The notes beneath the pieces were generated by a model that did no database searches, was not told the origin of the DNA, and was given only the letters and a program-made list of their open reading frames with translations. A stretch of 37,577 nt of DNA, from assembly GCA_046344715.1 (NCBI GenBank), contig JBKDKX010000022.1:1-37577 (forward strand), in the 5' to 3' direction. Positions within the stretch are counted from its first letter, which is position 1. Every line of letters starts with the position of its first letter. This DNA is from CAZAQK01 sp046344715. GTDB taxonomy: Bacteria > Pseudomonadota > Alphaproteobacteria > Rickettsiales > SXRF01. This document shows, in pieces, positions 7,566-16,229 of the stretch. Position numbers and translations under genes: made by a program.

Positions 7566-8575
7566 TGGCTAACTACCACTTTACATCCGATAACACCTCA
7601 GGCGCGCATCCTACGGTAATGCAGGCTATTGTGGATGCCAATAAAGGCACACGCAAGAGTTACGGAGCTGATGATACCACAAAGGCCATAGAAGCAAAAT
7701 TTTCTGAACTTTTTGAGCATAAGGTGCGCGCTTTCCTTGTGGCAACAGGTACGGCGGCAAATGCACTTGCTATTGCTCAGCTCGTAAAGCCTTGGGGCAG
7801 TGTGTTGTGCCACAAAACCGCACATATCATGGAAGATGAATGCGGCGCACCGGAATTTTTTAGCGCAGGTGCAAAACTAATCACGATTGAAGGTGAAAAC
7901 GGCAAATTCTCTGCCGACACATTGCATAAAAAATTAAATGGCGCAGAACACGGCGCACCGCATGTTTCGCCCATACAGGCTATTTCCATCAGTCAGGCAA
8001 CAGAATACGGCACGGCTTATAGCCTCGATGAATTGCGCGCGCTTACAAAAATAGCAAAGCAATTTAATTTACCTGTGCATATGGATGGCGCGCGTTTTTC
8101 GAATGTGCTTGCGCGTACAAACAGCAGCGCGGCGGAGATGACATGGAAATCAGGTATCGACGTGCTTTCCTTCGGCATGACCAAAAATGGTGCGCTAGCC
8201 GCCGAAGCAGTGATTTTCTTTAATCCAGAGCAGGCGGAAGATTTTGAATATCGCCGCAAGCGCAGCGGGCATTTGCTTTCTAAGCATCGCTTGCTGGTCG
8301 CGCAGACTGAGGCGATGCTTACACATAATCTGTGGATGGAAAATGCAAAACATGCCAACGCAATGGCAGATTATCTTGTGGAAAAGGCAAAACTGAAGTT
8401 GGCCTATCCTGTGCAGGCGAATGAAGTGTTTTTTTACATGCCTTCTGCACTTGCAGAGAAGCTACACGCGCGTGGCCATGAATTTTATAAATGGGGCGAT
8501 GAAGATGTTTATCGCTTCGTCTGCAGCTTTGCGACTACCACAGAACAGATAGATGCGCTGGTGAAAGATTTCTAG
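7565..8575 (+). CDS. ltaE: Low-specificity L-threonine aldolase
   Basis: PLP enzyme of the aminotransferase fold that cleaves L-threonine or L-allo-threonine to glycine and acetaldehyde. The glycine could feed ALA synthase, though that is inference. Visible elements are FTSDNTSGAHP at the N-terminus, the cofactor-contacting HMDGARFSN (Asp174) and SFGMTKNGA with the Schiff-base Lys207. The 336-residue length is usual. Its ATG overlaps the fabI TAA as TAATG, so it should be translated from the fabI message. Confidence 0.9.
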   Translation: MANYHFTSDNTSGAHPTVMQAIVDANKGTRKSYGADDTTKAIEAKFSELFEHKVRAFLVATGTAANALAIAQLVKPWGSVLCHKTAHIMEDECGAPEFFSAGAKLITIEGENGKFSADTLHKKLNGAEHGAPHVSPIQAISISQATEYGTAYSLDELRALTKIAKQFNLPVHMDGARFSNVLARTNSSAAEMTWKSGIDVLSFGMTKNGALAAEAVIFFNPEQAEDFEYRRKRSGHLLSKHRLLVAQTEAMLTHNLWMENAKHANAMADYLVEKAKLKLAYPVQANEVFFYMPSALAEKLHARGHEFYKWGDEDVYRFVCSFATTTEQIDALVKDF

Positions 8576-8631
8576 TCGCTTTTTGGCGCATTTGTTTTAC
8601 AATACGCCCACACAAAAGATCGGGTGCAATT

Positions 8632-9693
8632 ATGTCCAATACATTTGGCCGTCTGTTCAGATTCACCACATGGGGTGAAAGCCATGGAGAAGCGATAGGT
8701 TGCGTGATCGATGGCGTACCTTCGCAGATTCCTTTAAGTGAAAAAGATATCCAGCCATGGTTGGATAAGCGCAAACCCGCGCAATCGCGTCACACCACGC
8801 AGCGCAAAGAAACCGACACGGTAAAAATCCTCTCCGGTGTGTTTGAAGGGAAAACTACCGGATCGCCTATCAGCCTCATGATTGAAAATGAGGATTCCAA
8901 GTCCAAAGATTATGATGATATCAAAGATAAATTCCGCCCGGGACATGCTGATTATACGTACTTCAAAAAATATGGCATACGTGACTGGCGCGGTAGTGGC
9001 CGTGCATCTGCGCGCGAAACCGCCATGCGTGTGGCAGCGGGTGCAATTGCTCGTAAAATCATTGGAAATGTAACGATTCGTGGTGCCATGCTGCAAATGG
9101 GTGTGCATATCGTGGATTATGCAAACTGGGATTGGAACGCCATAGAAACTAACCCGTTCTGGTGTCCGGATTCTATCGCCGCTATGCAGTGGGAAAAATA
9201 TCTAGATGAAGTGCGTAAAGATGGTTCTTCTGTAGGAGCTGTGATTACTGTGGTGGCAGAAAATGTGCCTGTCGGCCTTGGGGAGCCGATATACGGCAAG
9301 CTCGATGCAGATATTGCAGCAGCGATGATGAGCATCAATGCAGTCAAAGGTGTAGAAATTGGTGCCGGGTTTGGTGCGGCATCGCTACGTGGTGAAGAAA
9401 ATGCGGATCGTATGCGGATACATGGTGGCAAGGTGGAATTCTCATCCAATAACGCTGGTGGTATTTTAGGCGGCATTTCCAGTGGTCAGGATATTGTGGT
9501 GCGCTTCGCTGTAAAACCCACCAGTTCTATTTTGCATCCGGTGGAAACGGTTGATACTCACGGTAACAACACCACCGTACAAACCAAAGGGCGGCATGAT
9601 CCTTGCGTCGGCATTCGAGCTGTGCCAGTGGGTGAGGCAATGCTTGCCTGCGTTCTTGCGGATCATATATTATTGCAGAGGTCTAAAAAATAA
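8632..9693 (+). CDS. aroC: Chorismate synthase
   Basis: FMN-dependent enzyme that converts EPSP to chorismate at the end of the shikimate pathway. The 353-residue sequence opens with the family signature FTTWGESHGEAIGCVIDG. It contains the arginine-rich RDWRGSGRASARETAMRVAAGA block and GFGAASLRGEENAD, and ends with RHDPCVGIRAVPVGEAM. The fabI-ltaE-aroC order suggests a housekeeping operon, with 56 bp before aroC. Its TAA is followed directly by the ATG of the AsmA gene. Confidence 0.97.
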   Translation: MSNTFGRLFRFTTWGESHGEAIGCVIDGVPSQIPLSEKDIQPWLDKRKPAQSRHTTQRKETDTVKILSGVFEGKTTGSPISLMIENEDSKSKDYDDIKDKFRPGHADYTYFKKYGIRDWRGSGRASARETAMRVAAGAIARKIIGNVTIRGAMLQMGVHIVDYANWDWNAIETNPFWCPDSIAAMQWEKYLDEVRKDGSSVGAVITVVAENVPVGLGEPIYGKLDADIAAAMMSINAVKGVEIGAGFGAASLRGEENADRMRIHGGKVEFSSNNAGGILGGISSGQDIVVRFAVKPTSSILHPVETVDTHGNNTTVQTKGRHDPCVGIRAVPVGEAMLACVLADHILLQRSKK

Positions 9694-11646
9694 ATGGTTA
9701 AGAAACTATTTTTTTCTGTTGTTGTATTGGTGCTTATGTTGAGCGTGATAGCTCTTGTTGTGCCTGCTTTTATTTCTCAGGATACGGTGCGTAACTATGT
9801 CCAGCAAGAAGTTAGCAGGGTGCTTGGTCATAAATTTACGGTTAAGGGAAATCTAAAGTTTACCGCCTTCCCATATATCAGTGTGTATATGGATGACGTT
9901 GCAATCCATGCCGCCAACATATCAAATCCTTTGCTTACCGCTAAATCTTTCGATGTTGCGGTCAAAACATTTTCTTTGTTGAGGGGAGATATTAAAATTA
10001 ACAGGCTTATTATTGACGCGCCTGTTATGGTATATTCTATAAATTCTAAGAGAAAATCCAACTGGGATGCAGGTGCAAAACCACTTCCACCAACGCACCC
10101 CATATATAGAAAAATTCAGGAAGAAACTGATACTGCAGCGATGGATTTTATAAAAAACCTCTCGCTTGATGACATACGGATTGTTAATGGAGTATTGACC
10201 TATAACAACGATTTAACAAAAGAAAAGATGCGCCTGAATGCGATTAATCTGGCTATCGAACTTGAGGGGATGAACGAACCTTTTAAACTGAAGGGCAGTA
10301 CGGATCTGAACGGAAAAAAGATTGTGTTAGATGGTATTATTGAAACACCACTTAGTTTGTTAAGCACAAAGAAAGCAAGAATTGATATTGCAGCACAAAG
10401 TGACCTGATTTCCTTCAATGCTAAGGGAGATTTTGAAAGCTGGAATTTCAAAGGTGCGCTCGATATGCAATCACCAGATGTGTTGCATATTTCAGAATGG
10501 CTGACTAATAAGCACGATAATTCAGTACAAAAAATGAAAATTCCGATTGCCCTTAAAACACAGTCGGATTGTAATTTAAACGAATGTTCATTTAATGATT
10601 CTGAAGTAGCCGTTGATGATATGAAGGCGACGGGTCGGGTGAAACTGATTTTCTCTGGTGTTCTGCCTTACATTGAACTTCACCTTGATATGCAGGATCT
10701 GAATTTAAATAAATTTAGGCAAACGCCCCATCCGGTTACTTCATCTGTTGTATTTGCTAGTGCATATGCTGAACCACCCAGTGGTTGGAGTGATGAAGTC
10801 ATGGATTTTTCATTCCTGAAAGCGTTTGAGATGTATGCTGATGTAAAGACACAGCAGATTACAGTCGATAACATCACCATAGGAAAATCTCTATTTCGTG
10901 CCAGACAGAAGCGCGGAAAATTGAATGTTGATATCATTGATTCTGAATTTTATGGTGGTAAGGCAAATATTTTTGCTGCTGTTGATGTAAGCCGCGATAT
11001 ACCACAAATTGAGAAAAAGTTATCCTTTTCCAAGATTAACATGGAAAAACTTTTGAAAGATGCCGATATTTCGGATCGTTTCTCTGGAGTGTGCGATTTT
11101 GATATGAGTATGGTTGCTTCAGGAAATAGCCAGAGATCAATAGTTTCATCAACACATGGTAGTGGAAAAATTAACTGTGCGGATGGATCAATCAAAGGCA
11201 TCAATATTGCTGAAATGATACGCAATGTGCAATCTGCCTTCAAGCCAGTGGATAAGACGAGTCAGAAAACAGATTTCTCGGAAGCCGGTGGTACATTTAA
11301 CATTACCAAAGGTGTACTCAGCAATAATGATTTTGCAATGAAATCACCACTTTTCAGAGTGAAGGGTGAAGGTAATGTAAATTTTCCTCTGCGTAGCGTT
11401 AAATACCGTCTGTTGCCACAGATTGTTGAAACCATACAAGGTCAGGGTGGCAAAGATAAAGAGGGCTTTGGAGTGCCCGTAATTATTGAGGGAAGCTTTG
11501 ATAATCTCTCCTATCGCCCTGACCTTGAGGCAACAGTAAAAGAGGCAATAAAAAACCCTGAAAAAGTGAAAGAAACCATTGGCAATATCAAACAGCAGCT
11601 GAAAGAAGGCAAGGGTGGGCTGAAGGATTTACTTAAAAAATTCTAA
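9694..11646 (+). CDS. AsmA-family inner-membrane-anchored protein
   Basis: 650 residues. One N-terminal membrane helix (about 4-26) is followed by a long periplasmic part with the AsmA opening pattern: VSRVLGHKFTVKGNLKF, then PYISVYMDDVAIHAAN. The C-terminal AsmA-like region has SPLFRVKGEGNVNFPLRSVKYRL and ends in a Lys-rich tail. AsmA-like proteins belong to the bridge-like lipid-transfer group and affect outer-membrane lipid composition. It starts directly after the aroC stop (zero spacing), so it is likely co-transcribed. Its stop overlaps the hisI stop by 4 nt in CTAA. The substrate is unknown. Confidence 0.85.
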   Translation: MVKKLFFSVVVLVLMLSVIALVVPAFISQDTVRNYVQQEVSRVLGHKFTVKGNLKFTAFPYISVYMDDVAIHAANISNPLLTAKSFDVAVKTFSLLRGDIKINRLIIDAPVMVYSINSKRKSNWDAGAKPLPPTHPIYRKIQEETDTAAMDFIKNLSLDDIRIVNGVLTYNNDLTKEKMRLNAINLAIELEGMNEPFKLKGSTDLNGKKIVLDGIIETPLSLLSTKKARIDIAAQSDLISFNAKGDFESWNFKGALDMQSPDVLHISEWLTNKHDNSVQKMKIPIALKTQSDCNLNECSFNDSEVAVDDMKATGRVKLIFSGVLPYIELHLDMQDLNLNKFRQTPHPVTSSVVFASAYAEPPSGWSDEVMDFSFLKAFEMYADVKTQQITVDNITIGKSLFRARQKRGKLNVDIIDSEFYGGKANIFAAVDVSRDIPQIEKKLSFSKINMEKLLKDADISDRFSGVCDFDMSMVASGNSQRSIVSSTHGSGKINCADGSIKGINIAEMIRNVQSAFKPVDKTSQKTDFSEAGGTFNITKGVLSNNDFAMKSPLFRVKGEGNVNFPLRSVKYRLLPQIVETIQGQGGKDKEGFGVPVIIEGSFDNLSYRPDLEATVKEAIKNPEKVKETIGNIKQQLKEGKGGLKDLLKKF

Positions 11647-11984
11647 ATTGCCTTGGTAAAAAAACAGGTTTTCTCGCCGGTGTGGCAGGCGGCACCTGTT
11701 TGTTCTACTGTGAGCAGCAGTGTATCACCGTCGCAATCAATAAATAATTCTTTAAGTTTCTGGGTGTGGCCGGAGGTTTCACCTTTGCGCCACAAGCTTT
11801 TACGTGAGCGCGACCAGTAATATACATCTTTTGTGGCCAGTGTTTTCTCGATGGATTCGCGGTTCATCCATGCCATCATCAGCACTTCGCCGGTTTTATG
11901 GCACTGGGCAATCGCGGGCACAAGGCCAGCTTCGTTGAAGGTAATTTTTTCTAATAGCTTTTGTATGTTCATGTGGGTGCTCAT
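11643..11984 (-). CDS. hisI: Phosphoribosyl-AMP cyclohydrolase
   Basis: Third step of histidine biosynthesis, hydrolysing the adenine ring of PR-AMP. The 113-residue stand-alone domain carries the Mg-binding DCDGDTLLL and the zinc cysteines of GAACHTGEKTCFF. VLMMAWMNRES and YYWSRSRKSLWRKGETSGH complete the family pattern. No HisE domain is fused and no other his gene is in the window. The ATG overlaps the xthA stop as ATGA, so its translation is coupled to a DNA-repair gene. Confidence 0.96.
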   Translation of the reverse strand: MSTHMNIQKLLEKITFNEAGLVPAIAQCHKTGEVLMMAWMNRESIEKTLATKDVYYWSRSRKSLWRKGETSGHTQKLKELFIDCDGDTLLLTVEQTGAACHTGEKTCFFTKAI

Positions 11985-12784
11985 GCTGCGAGTTTTATAT
12001 CTATCATAACCGGCACATGGTCGGAAGTGGATTCCCAGTCACGCGTGTCAGGAAATATGGTGAATTGTTTCAGTGCTGGTGCCAAATCCGGCGTTACCCA
12101 GATATGGTCAAGTCTGCGTCCACGGTTAGACTTTTTCCAATCGCGGTTGCGGTAACTCCACCAGCTATAAAGCTTTTCTTCCAATGGCACATAATGCCTG
12201 CCCACATCGCACCAGTTGTTTGATGCCTGCAGTGCATTCAGCCTATCTACTTCTGCCGCTGTGTGGCTAACCACATTCAGAAGCTGTTTATGCGACCACA
12301 CATCATTCGGGTGCGGGGCGATATTAAAATCGCCAACAATCACGGCATTTTGCTTTTGCTTTTTGAGAGCTTTTGACCAATCCGTCATATGTTCTACAAA
12401 CCGCAACTTAAAGCCATAAGCGGGGTTTTGCTCGGGATCTGGTATATCGCCACCTGCTGGTACATAAAAATTATGCAGGGCGGTGCCGTCTGGCAGCGTG
12501 GCGCTGATGTGGCGCTTATCATCCGAACCAGCAATTTTCATGCAATCCATCTGTGTCAGGGGGATTTTGGAAAGTATGGCCACGCCGTTATAACTTTTCT
12601 GGCCACTGAAAAATATATGAGGAAATCCAAGGGCTTTAATGTCTTGAAGCGGAAACGAAACATCTTCCACTTTGGTTTCCTGCAGACAGATGATGTCTGG
12701 ATTGTGAATGGAAATCAGTTTTTTGAGCAAAGGAATACGAATACGGACAGAATTGATATTCCAGGTGGCAATGCGGATGTTCAT
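11981..12784 (-). CDS. xthA: Exodeoxyribonuclease III (AP endonuclease)
   Basis: Cleaves 5' to abasic sites and removes blocked 3' ends in base-excision repair. The 267-residue EEP-fold protein shows every catalytic block: ATWNINSVR, CLQETK (metal-binding Glu), GDFNIAP (Asp/Asn pair), RRLDHIWV and STSDHVPVMI with the catalytic Asp-His. It is divergent from ubiH across only 45 bp and overlaps hisI downstream. Confidence 0.96.
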   Translation of the reverse strand: MNIRIATWNINSVRIRIPLLKKLISIHNPDIICLQETKVEDVSFPLQDIKALGFPHIFFSGQKSYNGVAILSKIPLTQMDCMKIAGSDDKRHISATLPDGTALHNFYVPAGGDIPDPEQNPAYGFKLRFVEHMTDWSKALKKQKQNAVIVGDFNIAPHPNDVWSHKQLLNVVSHTAAEVDRLNALQASNNWCDVGRHYVPLEEKLYSWWSYRNRDWKKSNRGRRLDHIWVTPDLAPALKQFTIFPDTRDWESTSDHVPVMIDIKLAA

Positions 12785-12817
12785 GCGGATAGTACTTTCA
12801 AAGACAGGCCGAAATAC

Positions 12818-12823
12818 TATACT
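12818..12823 (+). promoter_or_regulatory. Candidate -10 box giving a leaderless ubiH message
   Basis: TATACT (5 of 6 to the -10 consensus) ends 6 bp before the A of the ubiH ATG, so initiation would fall at or next to the start codon. No Shine-Dalgarno sequence precedes that ATG. The -35 region (TTTCAA, 16-bp spacing) is weak. Confidence 0.4.
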
Positions 12824-12829
12824 GGCTGC

Positions 12830-14062
12830 ATGAGTTTACAAGAACGATATGATATTGTGATTTCTGGCGGTGGCTTTGCGGGTATGAGCCTTGCCATTGC
12901 ACTTGCTCAGGCAGGGATTAAAACGGCGGTTATTGAGAAAACCACTATCAGTGCCCAGCTGGAGCCAGCGTTTGATGGGCGCGTATGTGCCATTGCGCTG
13001 GGTTCAAAATATGTGCTGGATAATATTGGTGTATGGAAAGGTATGCAGCCACATGCTGAGCCGATACGGGATATTCGAGTCTCTGATGGTGATACGTCAT
13101 GCTTTCTGCATTATGACCACAAAGATGTGGCGGAGCGCACTGGTGGTGAGCCATTTGGGTTTATTGTGGAAAATCGTTACATGCGGCAAGCTCTGGCGGC
13201 AAGGGCGCATGAAACGCAAAACCTGACATTACTTGAAAATGATTATGTACAGAGTTTTTCCGCGGACGAGGCGTGTGTTTCATTGCAAACCGCACAAGGC
13301 AAATCACTGGAAGTAAAATTGCTTATTGGTGCGGATGGAAAGAATTCTGCTATACGCAAAATGGCTGGCATAAAGGAAGTACATTGGGGCTATAAACAGG
13401 TGGCGATTGTGTGCACCATTGCGCATGAAAAGCCGCATAATGGTGTGGCGCAGGAGAGGTTTTTACCCGCAGGGCCTTTTGCCGCACTGCCGATGACAGA
13501 CAACCGTTCATCATTAGTATGGGTTGAACCAGAAGATAGAGTGGGAATTTACCTCAAACTTTCTGAGGATGAATTTGTGCAGGAAATAGAAGAGCGCATA
13601 GGCGGGTATCTTGGAAAAATTCGCTTGGAAGGCAGACGATTTAGCTATCCGCTGTCTCTGATGCATGCGAAAGAATATGTATCTGGCCGCGTTGTACTGA
13701 TTGGTGATGCGGCGCATGCCATGCATCCGCTTGCGGGGCAGGGGATTAATCTCGGTTTTCGTGATGTGGCGGTGCTGAGCGAGTTGCTGATTAATCAGCA
13801 TAAAGCAGTAGGCGATCTGGGGGCAGCGGATATACTGCGCCATTATCAGCGGTGGCGGCGGTTTGATAATGTGACCATGCTAGCAGCTACAGATATATTC
13901 AACAGGCTGTTTTCTAATAATATAATTTCGCTGAAGCTGGCGCGTGGGTTGGGGCTTTGGGCGGTTAATCAGGTCAGACCCGCAAAACGCTTTTTTATGA
14001 GCCATGCCATGGGGCTGGTGGGTGACCTACCCGCCATGATCAAAAACCCCCGAAATAGTTAA
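12830..14062 (+). CDS. UbiH/UbiF/COQ6-family FAD monooxygenase
   Basis: Aromatic-ring hydroxylase, most likely of ubiquinone biosynthesis. The 410-residue protein has the dinucleotide-binding SGGGFAGMSLAIALAQAG at the N-terminus, the second FAD motif LIGADGKNSAIRKM, and the ribityl-binding VVLIGDAAHAMHPLAGQGINLGFRD. I start at ATG 12830 (MSLQERYDIV). The reading frame stays open 147 codons further upstream, but that stretch is antisense to xthA. Which ring position it hydroxylates (UbiH, UbiF, UbiI or UbiL type) cannot be told by eye. Confidence 0.93.
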   Translation: MSLQERYDIVISGGGFAGMSLAIALAQAGIKTAVIEKTTISAQLEPAFDGRVCAIALGSKYVLDNIGVWKGMQPHAEPIRDIRVSDGDTSCFLHYDHKDVAERTGGEPFGFIVENRYMRQALAARAHETQNLTLLENDYVQSFSADEACVSLQTAQGKSLEVKLLIGADGKNSAIRKMAGIKEVHWGYKQVAIVCTIAHEKPHNGVAQERFLPAGPFAALPMTDNRSSLVWVEPEDRVGIYLKLSEDEFVQEIEERIGGYLGKIRLEGRRFSYPLSLMHAKEYVSGRVVLIGDAAHAMHPLAGQGINLGFRDVAVLSELLINQHKAVGDLGAADILRHYQRWRRFDNVTMLAATDIFNRLFSNNIISLKLARGLGLWAVNQVRPAKRFFMSHAMGLVGDLPAMIKNPRNS

Positions 14063-14174
14063 CTTTGTAAACTATTTGTAGACATATTTTAAGTATTTAA
14101 TTAACACTATTTATATAATATTAAACATTATGACACTTTTGTGACGGTCAATAATCGTTATCAGGAGCTGCAAA

Positions 14175-14501
14175 TTGTATTATATGGTGAAGATCGAAAA
14201 GAATTTTCCAGAATCTGTTAACCAGCAGAAAAATGATCGCGTTGCGCGGGAATCATTACAGGAACTGTTGCGTTTTAATGATGCACTGGATAGTGAAATC
14301 AACCGACTGAAACAAAATACTAATAATACCGAAGCCGATGTGCAAATGCTGAAATATATGATAACCAGCAAATCACTCTTTGAAAATGCCATGCAATCCA
14401 TGCGTACAAAGAATGGCGATCAGGGAAGGTTAGCCTTTATACAGTTTGCCGATAGCGTGCAGGATATGATGGGATATATTCATAAAATGAGGCTACATTA
14501 A
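14175..14501 (+). CDS. Small helical protein of unknown function
   Basis: 108 residues, predicted almost fully helical, with heptad-like stretches (about 20-70). No family is recognised. The best ribosome-binding site, AGGAG at 14163-14167, stands 7 nt before a TTG at 14175 but 16 nt before the first ATG at 14184, so I favour the TTG start. The stop overlaps the next small ORF as TAATG. It follows an AT-rich 110-bp gap after ubiH, where its own promoter may lie. Confidence 0.6.
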   Translation: MYYMVKIEKNFPESVNQQKNDRVARESLQELLRFNDALDSEINRLKQNTNNTEADVQMLKYMITSKSLFENAMQSMRTKNGDQGRLAFIQFADSVQDMMGYIHKMRLH

Positions 14502-14668
14502 TGGTAACACGAGAGTTCCTTAGTAGTGCGGCAAGCGCATGGAGATCTGCTGGTTGTAATTTTCAACGACCGGAAGTCTATGATGCAGCAGTAACCATCG
14601 TGGCACAGACACCAGATATCAAGCAACTCGCCGCGCAGTTAGAACGTGGCGAACAAGGGCGCGGCTAA
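14501..14668 (+). CDS. 55-residue unknown protein
   Basis: Starts at the ATG overlapping the previous stop (TAATG) and reads MVTREFLSSAASAW...QLERGEQGRG. It is a helical, polar small protein. Its TAA overlaps the stop of the convergent Trm112-family gene in CTAA. The coupled start and flush end suggest a real gene; no function can be given. Confidence 0.5.
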   Translation: MVTREFLSSAASAWRSAGCNFQRPEVYDAAVTIVAQTPDIKQLAAQLERGEQGRG

Positions 14669-14844
14669 TTTTCTTCCAGCCTACGGGCTTCTTCCACCAG
14701 CATAATAGGTATACCATCGCGGATAGGATAGGCCAGCTTTGCAGCATCGCTGATGAGTTCCTGAGCCTGCTGGTCATATTTCAGGGTGGCTTTGGTCAGC
14801 GGGCAGACGAGTATTTCCAGTAATTTGGGGTCAATGGCGGCCAT
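14665..14844 (-). CDS. Trm112-family protein (YcaR-like)
   Basis: 59 residues: MAAIDPKLLEILVCPLTK at the N-terminus and KLAYPIRDGIPIML near the C-terminus match the bacterial Trm112/UPF0434 fold, a small partner of methyltransferases in other lineages. Only one cysteine of the usual zinc set is visible (CPLTK), as in many bacterial members. The start lies 14 nt inside the end of the upstream gene on the same strand, so the two are likely co-translated. Confidence 0.85.
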   Translation of the reverse strand: MAAIDPKLLEILVCPLTKATLKYDQQAQELISDAAKLAYPIRDGIPIMLVEEARRLEEN

Positions 14845-15226
14845 AAGGTTCTCTCAATTTAGCCTTCGGGGTTATTGCAGTGCTGATGGGGGCTAGTGCC
14901 TCCTGTAATGTATCAAACATTGCAAGGGGAATATCAACGGTAATTTCGCCATCTTCTCTATCAATAGAAGCGAATGCTTGCTGAACCAGACCAGTATCAT
15001 AACCAACAGCAGAAAGCGTTTCCCGTAGTTTTTGTGTAAGTCGGTCGTGAATATCATCAGGGAAGTGCGGTGCTGTGGTAAATGTGTGGCCAATTTTATG
15101 GATAATTTGCTTTTTCCCAGAGAATTCCGTCCATTTAGGTGTAATATCCGGACTCGTCAAGACCAGCACCATTTGCTCGTAAAGTGCTTGTAAATCCCTA
15201 TCATTGATGTGCTTGGTGAATGTCAT
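14831..15226 (-). CDS. Unknown 131-residue protein
   Basis: A soluble alpha/beta-looking protein beginning MTFTKHINDRDLQALYEQM. It has no signal peptide or membrane segment, and no family is recognised. The 3' end overlaps the Trm112-family gene by 14 nt, which suggests co-transcription. Its upstream side faces the tRNA-Gly gene on the other strand. Confidence 0.6.
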   Translation of the reverse strand: MTFTKHINDRDLQALYEQMVLVLTSPDITPKWTEFSGKKQIIHKIGHTFTTAPHFPDDIHDRLTQKLRETLSAVGYDTGLVQQAFASIDREDGEITVDIPLAMFDTLQEALAPISTAITPKAKLREPYGRH

Positions 15227-15305
15227 GTGATGAATATACAGTTAGTACTTGCAAAGTGAAATAAAAACCATATTATCCGGCTTCTCGTTATTTTACCGTG
15301 CCTGA

Positions 15306-15380
<75 letters not shown>

Positions 15381-15386
15381 GTTTTT

Positions 15387-16229
15387 CTACCGTGCCTTAG
15401 CTTTTGTTTTTTCAGCCTTATTCACGGTTTCCAGTGCTTGTTCGATGGCTGTTGTAAGTTCACCTGCCAGATAGCCGCGTACTGTAGCGGCTTTCTTCCC
15501 TATATTTTCTTCCATAAGAAACGCATCAATTTTCTGTTTTAGTTGTCGATCCGCTTTTCCTACTGTGCGTGCTACATGCTTGTCTGCGTTTTCGCCTGGT
15601 CTTCGCGAGTCTAGAGGTTGCAGTAAAGATTCTATCACTCTATCACCCAGATAATAATCCAGAATTTCTCTGTGAATGAGTTTGTCGCGCGTATTATCCG
15701 TCAGTTTTTTGGCAATATACAGCTGAATTAGTGTGATGGGTTCATCAGGTGCGGATTCTTCTGCGGTTTCTGCTGTTTTTGTAAAATTAGAAAACACAGT
15801 GTTTATAGTGCCGCGCAGGGCAGTACGAAGTGTTTTTAGCTCATGTGCGTCTGCCTCTCTTACGGATGCACGCAGTGCCGATACGGCAGAAATTTTATAT
15901 TTTGCACGTTCAACGCGCTGAGGTAGCAACTTGCCTAAGGTATAATCTGCAATATCAAAAAGTATTTTTGGGGGTATATCGCGCTTTGTAGCGGATATAT
16001 CATATCGGCTCATATCTTCATGAGGGCTTTCAAGGCTGGTAACTTTTGTATGAGCGGCGGTTTCAATGGCATCGTTGATAAGGCCGGCGATTTCTTCCAG
16101 CATTTTCCTGCCAGATTCATCTAAGGCATTATAGCCATTGCAGACTAGGTGGATGCTATCGTCTTTTTTATCGCCGATATACAGGCTTAAGTTCAGGCCA
16201 GCAATGGGGTGGGTTTTTATTTTACTCAT
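15387..16229 (-). CDS. Unknown protein, second of a coupled pair
   Basis: 280 residues, mostly helical and charged, with a Lys/Ala-rich C-terminus. No signal or membrane segment is seen. Its ATG overlaps the stop of the 392-residue gene upstream (ATGA). Both proteins place a segment like SIHLVCNGYNALDESGRKMLEEI near the N-terminus (ITLHIDRN...DYHKFKLSLLHLL in the partner) and a matching C-terminal block (QLKQKIDAFLMEENIGKK against QIRSRLRETMAKYIPP). They may therefore be diverged relatives. Function unknown. Confidence 0.6.
   Translation of the reverse strand: MSKIKTHPIAGLNLSLYIGDKKDDSIHLVCNGYNALDESGRKMLEEIAGLINDAIETAAHTKVTSLESPHEDMSRYDISATKRDIPPKILFDIADYTLGKLLPQRVERAKYKISAVSALRASVREADAHELKTLRTALRGTINTVFSNFTKTAETAEESAPDEPITLIQLYIAKKLTDNTRDKLIHREILDYYLGDRVIESLLQPLDSRRPGENADKHVARTVGKADRQLKQKIDAFLMEENIGKKAATVRGYLAGELTTAIEQALETVNKAEKTKAKAR

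Noticed and set aside
12389..12829. 147-codon upstream extension of the ubiH frame
   Set aside because: Entirely antisense to xthA, whose protein is fully conserved; the flavoprotein fold begins at 12830.
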